Shown: piece by piece, positions 1 through 10,972 of the stretch
Layout of the letters: the number at the start of each line of letters is the position of its first letter
How positions within the stretch are numbered: position 1 is the first letter of the stretch
Assembly (NCBI GenBank): GCA_032164295.1
Contig: JAJHTX010000008.1
Coordinates: 620,001 to 684,000 of the forward strand
Reading direction: 5' to 3'
Length of the DNA: 64,000 nt
From: Inonotus obliquus
Lineage: Eukaryota; Basidiomycota; Agaricomycetes; Hymenochaetales; Hymenochaetaceae
Translations under genes and position numbers: made by a program
Notes under the pieces: model-generated
Told to the model about the DNA's origin: nothing
The model's database searches: none
Seen by the model: the letters and a program-made list of their open reading frames with translations, nothing else

Positions 1-448
1 GACTGCGATCAACGGATTGAAAAGGCCCTGGCCCGGGATCGGCTTGAATATCATGCAATATATAATATTCAGCGAAGTTGTGGGAGAACAGAGGGTGGTG
101 GGCTTTGCTGGTTTGGAGATAGACCCTTAATCGCCATGGAGTTGGCTCTTCTACTTCTTCTCAGCGTGATACTTCTTTCTCTTCTACAATACTACCATTT
201 GCATGCATCTGATAGATGAATGAGGGAAGCACCTGAGCCACTCCTAATCAGACAAAAATATAAAGCTTTTATCCAGGCCTGAGGCAAATGCACCTGAATA
301 TATTCTACTGACCCTTAGGAGAGTTGGTTGAATATATATGCTTGAAGAGGAATGAGGAGCAATAGTGATACATAGATAGCGACATCAATAAGCTCGAGTA
401 CAATTGGTCTACAAAGAAATGGTGGGAAAACAAGCAAAGAATACATTG
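1..448. other. Intergenic, downstream of the Tcp11-family gene
   Basis: This stretch lies past the stop of the minus-strand Tcp11-family gene. I see no open frame with family resemblance and no repeat. It may hold the 3' untranslated part of that gene or the end of a gene that starts outside the window. Confidence 0.5.
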
Positions 449-2394
449 TTAACCTTCATGAGATCTCCTTCCTTCCTCCCAATGTTCACTCGCTTCACCT
501 AGTTCCGTCTTCTCTTTCGCTTCGTCGAACTCCTCGCCCTTGTCCAGACCTTCTAAGCCAAATCCACGATCTGCCCATGTTTCCCTAACCCACTCAACTA
601 CATCAGCAAACTCTCCTAATACGTCACCTATTGCACAGCGTAGAGCAGGGTCTTCATGGCCCTTGGTCTGGACTCGTCCTGCACGGACCATTTCTTGAGT
701 TAGGCGGCGCAGGTATCCTTTCTCGTGCAATTTTAGATCTGAATCCAGTTTCGACGCAGATGCGTGCGAAAAGTTGAGTCGGGGCCGTTTGGGTTCCCTC
801 TCAACGTCACGACCAGCACGCATTACCTGCGGCAGCCGCATCCCCTTATCCCTCTCGTTTTGCTGAGTTTCAAGCTGGAGGGCTGAAACTAGGGAATCGG
901 CAAGAGTGGAGAGGAGTCGTTTTCGCAGAAGGATGAATACTGGATTCGTGGGTCTAAGGAGCGCGTCGACACGAGAGCGGACGGTTCCCTCGTCCAAAGG
1001 TGGTAGTGAAGGTATTGTATCCCCAGGACTTGACGAATCATCTGCCAGTGGAGAGGCACGAGATGAACGGAGTCTCCTATATTCATGAAGTACCTCGTCA
1101 GCCAGATTTACGAGTTTCGTGGTTCCAGCATCTTCCGAAGTTTCGTCAACTTCAATCATGAGCAGTGCAAGAACCCGGTCTATAAAAGTTCGACTTTGGC
1201 GGGTATTATCGGATAATGGATGTTGCTCAGAGTCCCTGATATTCGAGGAAGGGGTATTCAAAGAGGTCGATTGCAGTGGGACGATAGTACGCAAAACAGC
1301 GGCGACTACGAGTGCTTGAACGTGGTTCTGAAGGTGAAAGAGGTCGGACGAAGAGAGAGCGAAAACAGGAGGAACTGCATTGATTGAATTGCCAGTACTG
1401 TCTTGCGGAGGTGTGCTTGCATCGGATCTCGACCCTTGACCAGTGGGAAGCGGGCAAGAGATTGCTACATTCGCTCCAATGGCCCTTACGAGTCGCCGAA
1501 TCCACCTGTAATTATCTGAGGATTTAGAAACCTGGGTATCTTCTTCAGCTAACCAAGTCTCCCATCGATCCCTAACACTCTTAGCACCGTAGATCTGAAG
1601 AACGCTACTCCTTTCTTCCACCTTCGCTATTCGCATTACTTCCGTTTCTAGCTCCTCATCTTTCACCGCCCCGAGAACAGCATTCGCTAAGTCTTTCCTC
1701 ATTAGATCGGCGATTTCGATTAATTGTTTCGTTGCCTGTACGATTCGTACTGGGAGATCCGAAGCAGCTTCACTTTCAAGAAGCGAACGGATGGAAGAAA
1801 GTTGCCGATCACGGGCCGGGGAGCAGCGCTCCTGCAACGCTGTAGTAAGTTCAAGAAGATGGTTCTGCGCAGATAATAGCGGAGAGGGAGTGGGCGAGAG
1901 CGGATTTGATAGCCTCAAGTAACTTGGATGCGACAGTGGTAGGAGGCCATCCAACGCAGTATGTAGGTCCTTATACAAGAGATGAAGGCGCGCAAGTTGC
2001 CGGGATGGGTCTGCATCTGATAGACTCTCCCGTGCCTATGCAGGCGTGATGCTCAGGAGTGAATTGGCGGTACAGAGGGCAAGAGACAGACCTCATCCCA
2101 GAATGCGCGGTGCACGATTTTCTCTACCGTCGACTGAAGCGTTTCGGGCACGTGACCTTCCGAATCGGCGTTGTTATTTGCTCCACTTTTGTCGTCTTGC
2201 GGCCGTAAAAGAGCGGCTCGTAAGGACTTCCCGGGAGGTATGACCATTTCGGGTCGCGTGGCAAGGACATGTAGAAGCGCAGCATCTGAATAACTTACTG
2301 GAAGAACGACTGTCGGTGGTGATACTATTGATAATTTTCTCGGTACTTTGCCCGCCGTCGTTGTCGGTGAGGGGGAGTGGTGAGGGGAGGTCAT
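449..2394 (-). CDS. Tcp11/Sok1-family protein (624 aa, 2 exons)
   Basis: Exon 1 is 2394..2088 and exon 2 is 2016..449, with a 71-nt GT..AG intron (2087..2017, phase 1). Joining at this phase gives a continuous stretch reading FWDEVYADPSRQLARLHLLY, which matches the start of the Tcp11 domain: an alpha-helical segment HRAFWDE about 100 residues in, followed by the KDLHTAL helix. Further on, the block with ADLMRKDLANAVL resembles the core helices of mammalian TCP11 and yeast Sok1. In yeast Sok1 is linked to cAMP/PKA signalling; the biochemical role of the family is poorly known. The N-terminus is Pro/Ser-rich and the C-terminus is charged. The ATG at 2394 is the first in frame. The family call is from recalled motifs and is fairly secure; the function here is inferred. 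Confidence 0.8.
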
Positions 2395-4128
2395 TGTCGT
2401 CGATGAAGATCTCGAATGGTGACTGCGACTCGCGCTCGCGCTTGATGTAACATCACGTGCGTCGACAAGTCACAAGGAAATGAATATGATATTGATAACT
2501 CAGACTCCAACGCATAAGACTCTATATTCTGTGACCCCAGAACATGATTTATTACCAAGAATACAGTGACGCCCTGAAGGAAGTAAAGTCTGGCATTATA
2601 CGCATACGATGACCTAGTGTTCCGATAGTGTAATACAGATACGCTCTGTCCGTATACGCATAAGGCTGTATCCGTTTGTAGTGTAAGGGCCCGCTCGGCT
2701 GAAACTGTTAGGTAACGTTTTGGCAGGGAAAAGTTAGCTAACAGGGGTTTTCGCTAAAAGTTCCCTGCCAAACCGGTTCTTCCATCCGTCAAAAGTTAGC
2801 TAACCCCGCAGCCGAGCGGGCCCTTAGGAGTGAAGGGAACAGGTCGTATCTCTACGGCCGTATCCGTATAGGCAAGAAGAAATTGTTACCCATCTACCAG
2901 ACAAAATAATCACGGTTACGTGAAATATACAGTGTGTCTCATTGCTCTATAGTTCATACACTTTAGAAACTCATAAGGTTGTCACAGGTCTCCTGGCCTG
3001 ATGGTGGGGGTGAAACCTGGTATGACTCAAGTGGTATTCCCTCTGATGGACTTTCAAATGTCGTATGCGCCGTATCACAGTCTAGGTCTTGAGCCCTTAT
3101 CTTCCTATGAGAGCGTTGTTCCAAGTAGTACAAGGGTGTAAGACAACGTACCGAGACTGGATATATTGCGAGAAGCCACCTGGCGGAGATAGAAATCAGC
3201 GAGCGGTTGGTATAGCTGATAAATACACTAGTTATACGCACTTTGAAGTAACTCCACAGTAAGGACCAGGAACGGCGGGTGTAAGGGTGGTGTTGATGGC
3301 GATAGGTCGGCAGAGAAGTAATGTTACTGATTCATTTCTCTGCACCTGTATTGCTTTTGGAGTAAAAATTGTTGGGAATCAGCCGAAGGATTGATATCAT
3401 TGCTTCCGGATGCGTACCAGAAGAAATTCAAGGCACCATCTCATGGAAGTGCAACAGAAACGGCGAAATGCTGTTGTAATGAAAAAAAGAAAGGATCTCC
3501 GTGACCCAGTCAGAATCAAGCATTGACTAGCGCCATGCGACTTCTGATGACTTGTATCACGGACATGAAGAAGAGAATGGCTAAACACCATTGGATAAAC
3601 AAATCGAATATGCCGGACAAGAACGAGAATCCTAGTTCATGTAGAATATTTAGCGTCAACGATTTCATTCCGGTGGTGGAGAGCGGCTTTGACGTACCAG
3701 GGTCCAGTTTACTTACGTGCGATGTAATTAACATTGCGACGTTCTCGAAGAGCGGTGATGAGCTTCTCAAGGCCCTCTAAACCAGAGGCGAGCTATCAAT
3801 ACTCGACATGATTCGGACAGGTCGAATCAAACAGAGTCGTATCGTTCAGCCAAACTACTAGTACTCTTTTGACTTCGAGCTTTATATCGTATGTACATAC
3901 GTGGAGATAGATAAGGCGCTTCACCGCTTCCGTTCCGTCACAGATCCGCTCTGAACGCACATCGCTCAGATATACTTTTAGAGTATGGTGTAGCTTTAGA
4001 TACAGACACGGTATAACCTACGTGTTTCGAACGTTATCGGATCTAGAAGGTACAGTTTGCTCCAAGATTGCTTACGCCACATGAATTATGTTACGATCAA
4101 TTTCCCTTATTGTCTTTTTTTAAACGAT
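2395..4128. other. Intergenic with MITE and decayed sequence
   Basis: Contains the promoter side of the Tcp11-family gene, a run of sequence rich in GTATACG/TATCCG-like words (about 2585-2680 and 2845-2870) into which a 139-bp MITE is inserted, and then about 1.2 kb with only short overlapping open frames on both strands (for example around 3516-3780) that I cannot tie to any family. I see no supported gene. Confidence 0.5.
2686..2824. mobile_element. 139-bp MITE with 16-bp terminal inverted repeats, TA target site
   Basis: The ends are perfect 16-bp inverted repeats: AGGGCCCGCTCGGCTG at 2686..2701 and its complement at 2809..2824. Each end is flanked by TA (2684-2685 and 2825-2826), as expected for a 2-bp TA target duplication. 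A second inverted pair sits inside (TTTGGCAGGGAA at 2719..2730 and its complement at 2761..2772), so the whole element can fold on itself. It has no coding capacity. The TA duplication would fit Tc1/mariner-like elements, but because TAA/TTA at the borders is palindromic a 3-bp PIF/Harbinger-type site cannot be excluded. Confidence 0.75.
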
Positions 4129-4133
4129 CTAAT

Positions 4134-5700
4134 GATTGGTCGATAAGCGACTTGACTTGAAACGGGATTTAGTAACGCCAGCGAAATGGTGGACGCAGTA
4201 GAATAGTACGTGCAACAAGCATGGGCGGCAAACTCCGATGGCTACGTCGTATGGGGCTTCGAGTATCATCCCCGGAACGCTGCGTGAATTCCAGAAGGAC
4301 GGTCTTTCCACCTCAGAATTGGTTGTCGTCTGCGCGAGGCTGCTATTGAATCTCCAAAGGATAAATGTAACAAGGCGCGCCGCTTCCACCTTTTCGCAGA
4401 CTCCTCAACGTACTATCGCATCGTCGCTGACATTCGAATCACGATCGATGAGAAATTTCCGGACTTCGAGATGCCGCTCGCTGCAGAGCCGGAGGCTCTT
4501 GAATGCCCTAAGCTTGCCATCCTAGACTCGATAGGCAGGAGACCCTACAAAAATCATCGCTCGCATCGAGCTTTCGAGAGGCCCGATGCAATACTTTCAT
4601 ACGAAACGAAAGCGGAACATCTTATCCAAAAGGGCGATCTCGTGTTCGAAGTATGCACCGCAAACCTGAACTGTTTCCAAATCCTGAGGTCTTCGTCGCA
4701 GATAGGGTCTTGAAGCATAAGGAACCGTACAACATGCGAGGAGTAAGGTCTCTACGACCATGGGGAGGTGGCACCTATTTCGTAAGTGTTATTGTTTTCC
4801 GAACCATTCTTCTGGGCACCGAATCCAATAGTGCCGGGGCCTCGACTTCGCACAGTATGCTGCAAAGACGTTTCTGATCCAGCTAGTGTGTCTCTTGGAT
4901 ATCGTTCCCGAGGAGTTCGCCCCGGCTTTTGAACTTGACCGCACGTTCATTGCCCGCTTGCGAGGGTCACCTTCAATCCGACTACGCAAGAAGTCCGAAT
5001 AGGTATCATGAAGTCCTGAACTAATTTATCATCCCGCAGTAGCATGCTATGCCATTCCAAGTATCTACGAAACGACATTTCACCGTAAGCTTGGCCGAGG
5101 TCCAGTCGCACTTCGGCTAGTAGTGTTAGGACGAGTTTTTGACCTCCTTGGTAAATCGCAGCAGGGTGTTGGGTCGTTGGCGCGAGATATCAATTGAACG
5201 CCCCGAGGGTTCAAACTTCGACTCTATGCATCTGTGTTCCACTTTTCATCAATCAACAGTTCTATACGGTACCGAGCATGAGCGGCGACTACATGACAAC
5301 ATTTCACGGCCTACTCAGGCTGTTTGCTTAGCACGATGTCCACGAGAAAGAAAAGCGAGGTCTATCAATATAAAGAAATCAGCTTCGTTCCTCGTAGGGC
5401 TAGGGAAAACACCGATGCTGTGTGTATCATATGTCACGTTGAATATGAACGCACTAACAGACCATACACTTCATCAGTATCGAACTCACAAAGATCCGCT
5501 GATTCCTTTAGTGTCTAGAGCTCGAACATCCATTACAGTTTGGTGCATACCTCTCCCGAGTCCCGATTCAGTCCGTATCCTGATATACTTATCTCGGTCG
5601 AGGCTAGAGCTGAATGATGTAGCCAGAACCACAGCCGTGACAGGTCATAGATACATCCAGCGCCATTGAGTGCCTATCCGAGATGATGTATTTCCGTCGC
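4134..5700 (+). repeat. P450 locus duplication, degenerate copy
   Basis: Diverged copy of the block at about 5832-8170. Matching landmarks are the short upstream segment (4134-4176 versus 5832-5870), the 3' half of the P450 (4184-5009 versus 6682-7540) and the region downstream of it, including the segment beginning TTGGCCGAGGTC (about 5092 versus 7763) and the TATA-bearing stretch ending near 5375 versus 8166. The 5' half of the P450 is missing from this copy. Confidence 0.7.
4180..5009 (+). pseudogene. Cytochrome P450 pseudogene, 5'-deleted, with internal micro-inversion
   Basis: This is a broken copy of the neighbouring P450 at 5950-7532. It starts in mid-gene (4184 pairs with about 6682), has several frameshifts and stops, and keeps the last intron and the heme-loop exon in decayed form. 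Between about 4317 and 4386 the sequence is the reverse complement of the intact copy: the I-helix words VTFILW, NSSLAQTTTN read on the minus strand here, with normal orientation on either side. Roughly 800 bp of the gene, covering the N-terminal half, is deleted. It cannot encode a P450. Confidence 0.85.
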
Positions 5701-5949
5701 CTTGTTCAATGGAGTTGCGGTCTTAGAAATCTCGGCAGACGCGGTACGACAGGCGTATGTCGAATTTACCCGATTAAATAGAGAGAACTCCAACATTCTA
5801 CATGTTCAGTGAGACCTGATTATTATTATTCGGATAAGTGACTTAGCTTTGAACGGACTTTAGTAGCCTGTAGCATTGATGCTGGCAGTGCACCAGATAA
5901 ATAAATTTAAAGGGAAAGTGGAGGCAACCTGCTTCACAACTTGTCCACA
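5010..5949. other. Spacer between P450 pseudogene and intact P450
   Basis: About 5010-5700 corresponds to the region upstream of the second P450 (7540-8170), so it looks like a promoter that has lost its gene. 5832-5949 is the immediate upstream region of the intact first P450. The open frames seen here have no family resemblance. Confidence 0.5.
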
Positions 5950-7532
5950 ATGATTTCTCTACCCGCAACAGATATTGTCGTCGTCTATGCATGCGTTCTA
6001 ATCATCCTCTATCACCTCACTCACCGTATCGTCCCGACTCATCCCAACTCTCCCCCTCGAGTCCAAACGTACATTCCGTGGCTAGGTGCAGCTCCAAGCT
6101 TCCTATTCTGGCGGACGTCTTTCTTGACTGCGTGCAGGTAGTCAAGCTTCCTCAGGCTCGCGATAGCCATAGCTAACATGACTATTCACAGGTCTCGTTA
6201 TGGCTCCGTGTACAAGTTCCTCGTTGGCGGGAAACACATGGTCGTGATCTCATCCCCAGCGACTATCAGCCAAGTTCTTGAGTCGTCGTCCAAGATCTTT
6301 CGGCCGTTGGAAGAAGAGGGTCTTGAATACATTGGTGGCCTCGGAGAACGCATTCCACATCTAGTGGAGCTCTTGCACAAGACGGTGTTTTCCTTCGTCT
6401 CCAGTGGGCTTACGAAGCGTGGTATGGAACCCATTACCAGTCGCATGAATAAGAATATCTTCTCTTGCCTTCGGGATATCATCGACACCCACGGCATGGA
6501 AAGACGTATGTCAGTAGAGGACTTCGTCTGCCGCAGCATCTATTCTTCATCTTGTACCTCCTTTTTTGGCGCGTCGTTCCCGGACACTTTTGCAGACTTC
6601 GCCGTCATGGATGCTGGCATGTTTTATCTGTCCGTTCACTTGCCTTTCTTGACGACAGACGCATGCAAGGCACGATCAGGAATGGCGGACGCAATAGAAC
6701 GATACGTGCAACAAGCATGGGCGGCTAACTCCGATGGCTACGTCGAAGGGGCTTCGAGTATCATCTCCGGTACGCTCCGTGAATTCCAGAAGGACGGTCT
6801 TTCCACCTCAGAAGCGGCCCGCCTTGTTACATTTATCCTATGGGGATTTAATAGCAGCCTCGCACAGACGACAACTAATGCACTCGCATACCTTCTCGCC
6901 GACCCTTCGACATACTACCGCATCGTCGCTGACATTCGAAAAACGATCGATGAGAAATTTCCGGACTTCGAGATGCTGCTCGCTGCAGAGCCGGCGGCTC
7001 TCGAATGCCCTGAGTTTGCTATCCTAGACTCGATAGTACAGGAGACCCTACGGAAAACGTCGCTCGCATCGAGCTTTCGAGAGGCCCGATGCGATACTTT
7101 CATACAAGATGAAAACGGAACATCCTATCTCATCCAAAAGGGCGATCTCGTGTTGGTGGATGTTCGAAGCATGCACCACGACCCTGAGTTATTTCCGAAC
7201 CCTGAGGCCTTCATCGTAGATAGGTTCTTGAAGCATAAGGAATCGTACAAGATGCGAGGAGTAAGATCTCTACGGCCATGGGGAGGCGGTACCTATATCG
7301 TAAGTGCCATCATTTTTGGCGCAATCTCCTGGGTAATCGAGTCCAATAGTGCCGGGGCCGCGAGTTCGCAAAGTATGCTGCAAAGATGTTTCTGATCCAA
7401 ACCATGTACCTCTTCGATATCGCTCCTGAAGAGTTTGTCCCGACTTTCGAACTCGACCGAACGTTGCTCGTTGCCCATCTGCGAGGGTCTCCTACAATTC
7501 GTCTAGGCAAGAAGTCCGAACAGGTGTCATAA
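5950..7532 (+). CDS. Cytochrome P450 (492 aa, 3 exons), CYP7/8-like I-helix
   Basis: Exons 5950..6137, 6192..7299 and 7350..7532; introns of 54 and 50 nt. A heme-thiolate monooxygenase, probably ER-anchored: residues 5-20 are hydrophobic (VVVYACVLIILY) and followed by a Pro-rich hinge (THPNSPP). E347-T-L-R350 is the ExxR pair of helix K, FPNPEAFIVDRF is the PERF region, and PWGGGTYICRGREFA supplies the heme-binding Cys433; the Cys is the first codon after the last intron. The I-helix lacks the usual A/GGxD/ETT and instead reads WGFNSSLAQTTTNA, as in CYP7/CYP8-like enzymes, so the oxygen-activation chemistry may be atypical. Substrate unknown. A second, unrelated P450 lies 690 bp downstream and a broken paralogue lies upstream. 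The ATG gives the membrane anchor directly. Confidence 0.9.
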
Positions 7533-8221
7533 AGTTCCGATCTATTTTATCTGTGGCCATTATATAAGTTTGGTGTATTCGAATCGTTGTAACTTTTGTG
7601 AATAGACCTACGAGTTGAGTCACCAGCCACCATCAGCAGACCCACTTGTCGTTTCCACGCGTCATCAGCCATTCTTAGATGGAATCAATATCGAAGCGCG
7701 GTTGATCATGATTTGAGTCCATCGCACCAATACCAACAAAGCGACAGTTAAGCGCAAGCTTGGCCGAGGTCAAGTCGCATGTTGGCCCCAGGCCAAGCCG
7801 AGTGGGGTATAGAGGTCACTTGGTTATCCGTAGAGAGCCCATCACGATGCTTCAGTTAGCAGTGCAACGAAGAGTTTTTGAGCTCGCGCCGAGTCCTTGC
7901 TAGATCAATCATCGCAGCTTGTTGAAGACAAGATATCATTTGAACGTGATGTGACTTGGCGCACGCTGGGGGCGCCCGCCCGATTATTCAAACTCCGACT
8001 CCCGCCCGCACATCTGTCTCCCACTTTTCGCCAATCAATGTATCAAACATCAGCGCGAGTTCATGACAACATATCTTACATACCGCCGCTTTCTCAGGCT
8101 GTCTGATTGGCACGAGACTCGCAAGAATGTAACAGATAAAACTCTCGGAGGCCTGTCAATATAAAGAGGACCTTTGAAAGTAAACTGGCGCACCACCCCG
8201 ACTTACCCACTCTGATTTGCA
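7533..8221. other. Promoter region of the second P450
   Basis: No gene. The stretch is shared with 5010-5700 upstream. A TATA-like TATAAAG lies at 8160-8166. Confidence 0.5.
8160..8166 (+). promoter_or_regulatory. TATA-like box of the second P450
   Basis: TATAAAG 56 nt before the ATG. The same box is kept in the duplicated, gene-less promoter near 5370, which suggests that it was part of the ancestral unit. Confidence 0.4.
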
Positions 8222-10401
8222 ATGACTTCGTTCGCAAACAACAGTACCTTCGCACCATCGTCGTCTGATGCAAGCACTCCATTTGACATACAGGAGCACG
8301 CCAGCTACTTGGTTACCGGTGCTACCATTATTGGCCTTTCCGCACTGCAACACTTGAAGGCTCGAAAGCGTAAAGTGTGTATTCACAACTTCAGTCCGCC
8401 GTATCCAATAGCTCGAGTGCTTACCACAGTCCATCCCATAGATTGATGTCCCCGCAGTCGGTCCTTCCGGGTCGATTACGTCGTATTTCGGAGCCTTGAG
8501 GTACCTTCTCGGGGCACGTTCAATGCTACAGGAAGGTTATGAAAAGGTCGGTGGATCCCGTGTTTCTGTCTAAACAAGTGCTCAGTATAGCCATTCCATT
8601 TTTCTCCAGTACAAGTCTCGCACGTTCAAGGTGCCTGAGCTGCGTAGATGGCTCGTGGTTGTCAACACACCTGAACTCATCGATGAAGTGCAGAGAGCAC
8701 CGAACGATACACTTTCACTCTATGAGGCAGCTAAAGACGTAAGCCATCCTCAGGTCCGAGTCGGAGCTACGGAAAACGTCTCATGACATTTGCTTCTCTA
8801 GACTACTGCCTCGGAGTTTACCATAGGTCGGCTCACGGACAGCGACACGTACCATGTTTCGGTTATCCGAGCGCATCTTACACGGAACATTGGTGTGTTG
8901 TTCGATGGAATCAAGGAGGAAGTGATGCTTGGTTTTGATGAAGGTATCAATGCAAATGAGTCCGGTAAGGATGCCCTCGGTCATAAAGACAAGATTATCA
9001 GACCAGCAATTAAAGATCGTACTAGACTGGGTTTCTAGACCTGCGCTAGATACTGTCATGCATGTTGTTGGCCGCGCAAGCAACCGTGCATTCGTTGGAC
9101 TTCCGCTCTGTAAGTCCACGGAGATTGGTTGTATTTCATGAACTAATAACATATACAGGCAGAGACAAGGACTTCCTCGATATAAATGTCCGATTCACCA
9201 TTGATGTCATTAAATCTGCTAGTATCATCCATATGTTCCCGGACGCAATGAAAAGGTATGTGACAGAACGTCCGAAACATATCACTGGAATGCTTTTTAT
9301 ATTCTCGTTATTCAGCCTAGCTGGGGAGTTCCTGACGTCAGCTCCTGCGACTTCGCGTAAGGCATTGAAACACCTTGGGCCTATCATTGAGTACCGTTTG
9401 CGCCAGGAACAGAAACATGGACCCAGCTGGGATGGAAAACCGGTGAGTATGTTTCTTCCGGAAGTCTAGCCGTACTGTTTGTTTATTCAGTCTTAGAACG
9501 ACATGCTTTCATGGTTAATAGATGCAGCCGATAGCAAGCAGCGCAGTGTGCAAGCATTGACCCAGCATATTCTAAGACTGAACTTCGCAGCGATTCACAC
9601 CTCATCGTTGGTGCGTACACAGTTTCGTCTCAGCCCGTTTGATTATTGAGTCCCTTCGTGAACAGAGCTTCACACAGGCCCTCTTACATCTTGCTGCACG
9701 TCCGGAATACATCCATCCACTCCGCGAGGAAGTCGAGCGTGTAATCCAATCCGAGGGTTGGACAAAACTCGCTATGCAGAAGATGCGCAGGGTTGACAGT
9801 TTCTTGAAGGAGAGTCAGAGACTAACCGGAATTGGATCACGTAGGTCGTTTCTCAGTCTTGTATTTACTCTGGATTGATTCGATGACCTGTTCAAGTGTT
9901 TTTGTTGCGAAAGGCATTGAAGGACTATACGCTCTCAGACGGAACGTTCCTTCCGGCGGGCAGTTTTGTCGCTTGTAATGCGTTTGTGGTCCATAATAAC
10001 GACAGCAATTACGAAGATGCCAAGGAGTTCCGTCCATTCCGATTTGCGGATGTATGTGACGAGGGCAATGAAGAGGGTACGAGGAATCAGCTAGCCTCAA
10101 CGAGCAACACCTACCTGCCGTTTGGACATGGCCGTCAAGCTTGGTGAGTGTCAAAGTGTCAGGCTTATCCGATGGACTACCGACGACATGTCATATCTCA
10201 CTTCCCATCTCTTTTTATTTTCGAAACAGTCCTGGAAGGTTCTTTGCGGCGAATGAAATGAAAGCTATGTTAAGCTACATCGTGCTGGCATACGACGTGA
10301 AGCTACCGGACGGTACTCAAAGGCCTAGTGAGCTTGAATTTGGGCCAATGATCGGTGTAGACCCGAAGGCGCAAGTGTTGTTTAGGCGGAGACAAGTGTA
10401 A
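8222..10401 (+). CDS. Cytochrome P450 monooxygenase (522 aa, 11 exons)
   Basis: Exons 8222..8374, 8442..8546, 8610..8738, 8802..8943, 9002..9109, 9159..9255, 9316..9442, 9497..9610, 9666..9840, 9897..10143, 10230..10401; every junction keeps frame. Basidiomycete P450 of the large ent-kaurene-oxidase-like type (CYP5037/CYP512-like layout, from memory). Signatures: hydrophobic N-terminal anchor then KARKRKIDVPAVGPSG; SNRAFVGLPLC; I-helix AAIHTSS; E374-S-Q-R377; FRPFRFAD; heme loop FGHGRQACPGRFFA with Cys466, whose codon is split by the last intron. All catalytic elements are intact, so it is probably functional; substrate unknown. The fourth intron is the least certain boundary: a donor at 8944 gives a 58-nt intron and better family spacing than the donor at 8977, which would give only about 37 nt. 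Confidence 0.9.
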
Positions 10402-10972
10402 ATGGAGTACTTTGCGCTATTTCAACATTCTTCGAGTTGTATTTATATAAAAGTCTATACTATTATTATTTAAAGGAATGGGAAGGATGGGTTACCCAAG
10501 AACATCGAATATTTGTTATGAGCTCCATTCAATGCGTCTGCGACTCTGAGTGAACCAACCACGAGGGCTGATGCACCCTTTCCATTCCCTAAATCAAGCT
10601 TGTAATAAAAAAGATACTGAGCCGAGTTACACGATGGTGGAAGACGGTCTTCACGAACTTTGGAGGTGCAAGTTCTGGACTGCCCCGATAGAAGCATTTC
10701 TCTGTTTGGTATAGTTTACCCTAGCGTGGAGACTCTCCTCGGGAACACAATTCGCAACAGATTCGGTTATGGTCGATCGGGCGAAGTTGCTTGCACGGTA
10801 TTCAAAATAAAGGAAGAAAACCTGCATCGCATGAGGACAGCCCTAATGTACATGCCATAGTCGATCGTTTGCTGACAGTCAAGAGTAGCGCGCTGGTGTA
10901 CCCCAACCAGTAGGATGAACATAGACTTGCAGCCCTATCTGAAGCTACACAAGATGAGACTTCATGGTACCA
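10402..10972. other. Convergent 3' spacer
   Basis: Lies between the stop of the second P450 and the stop of the minus-strand rhodanese-domain gene. An AT-rich stretch at 10440-10475 could hold the P450 polyadenylation site. The 66-codon open frame at 10660-10860 has no recognised features. Confidence 0.45.

Larger units (their letters stand above)
5832..8170 (+). repeat. P450 locus duplication, intact copy
   Basis: Partner of the degenerate block at 4134-5700. It contains the complete first P450 and the promoter region of the second P450, which shows that the duplicated unit spanned the gene boundary. Confidence 0.65.
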
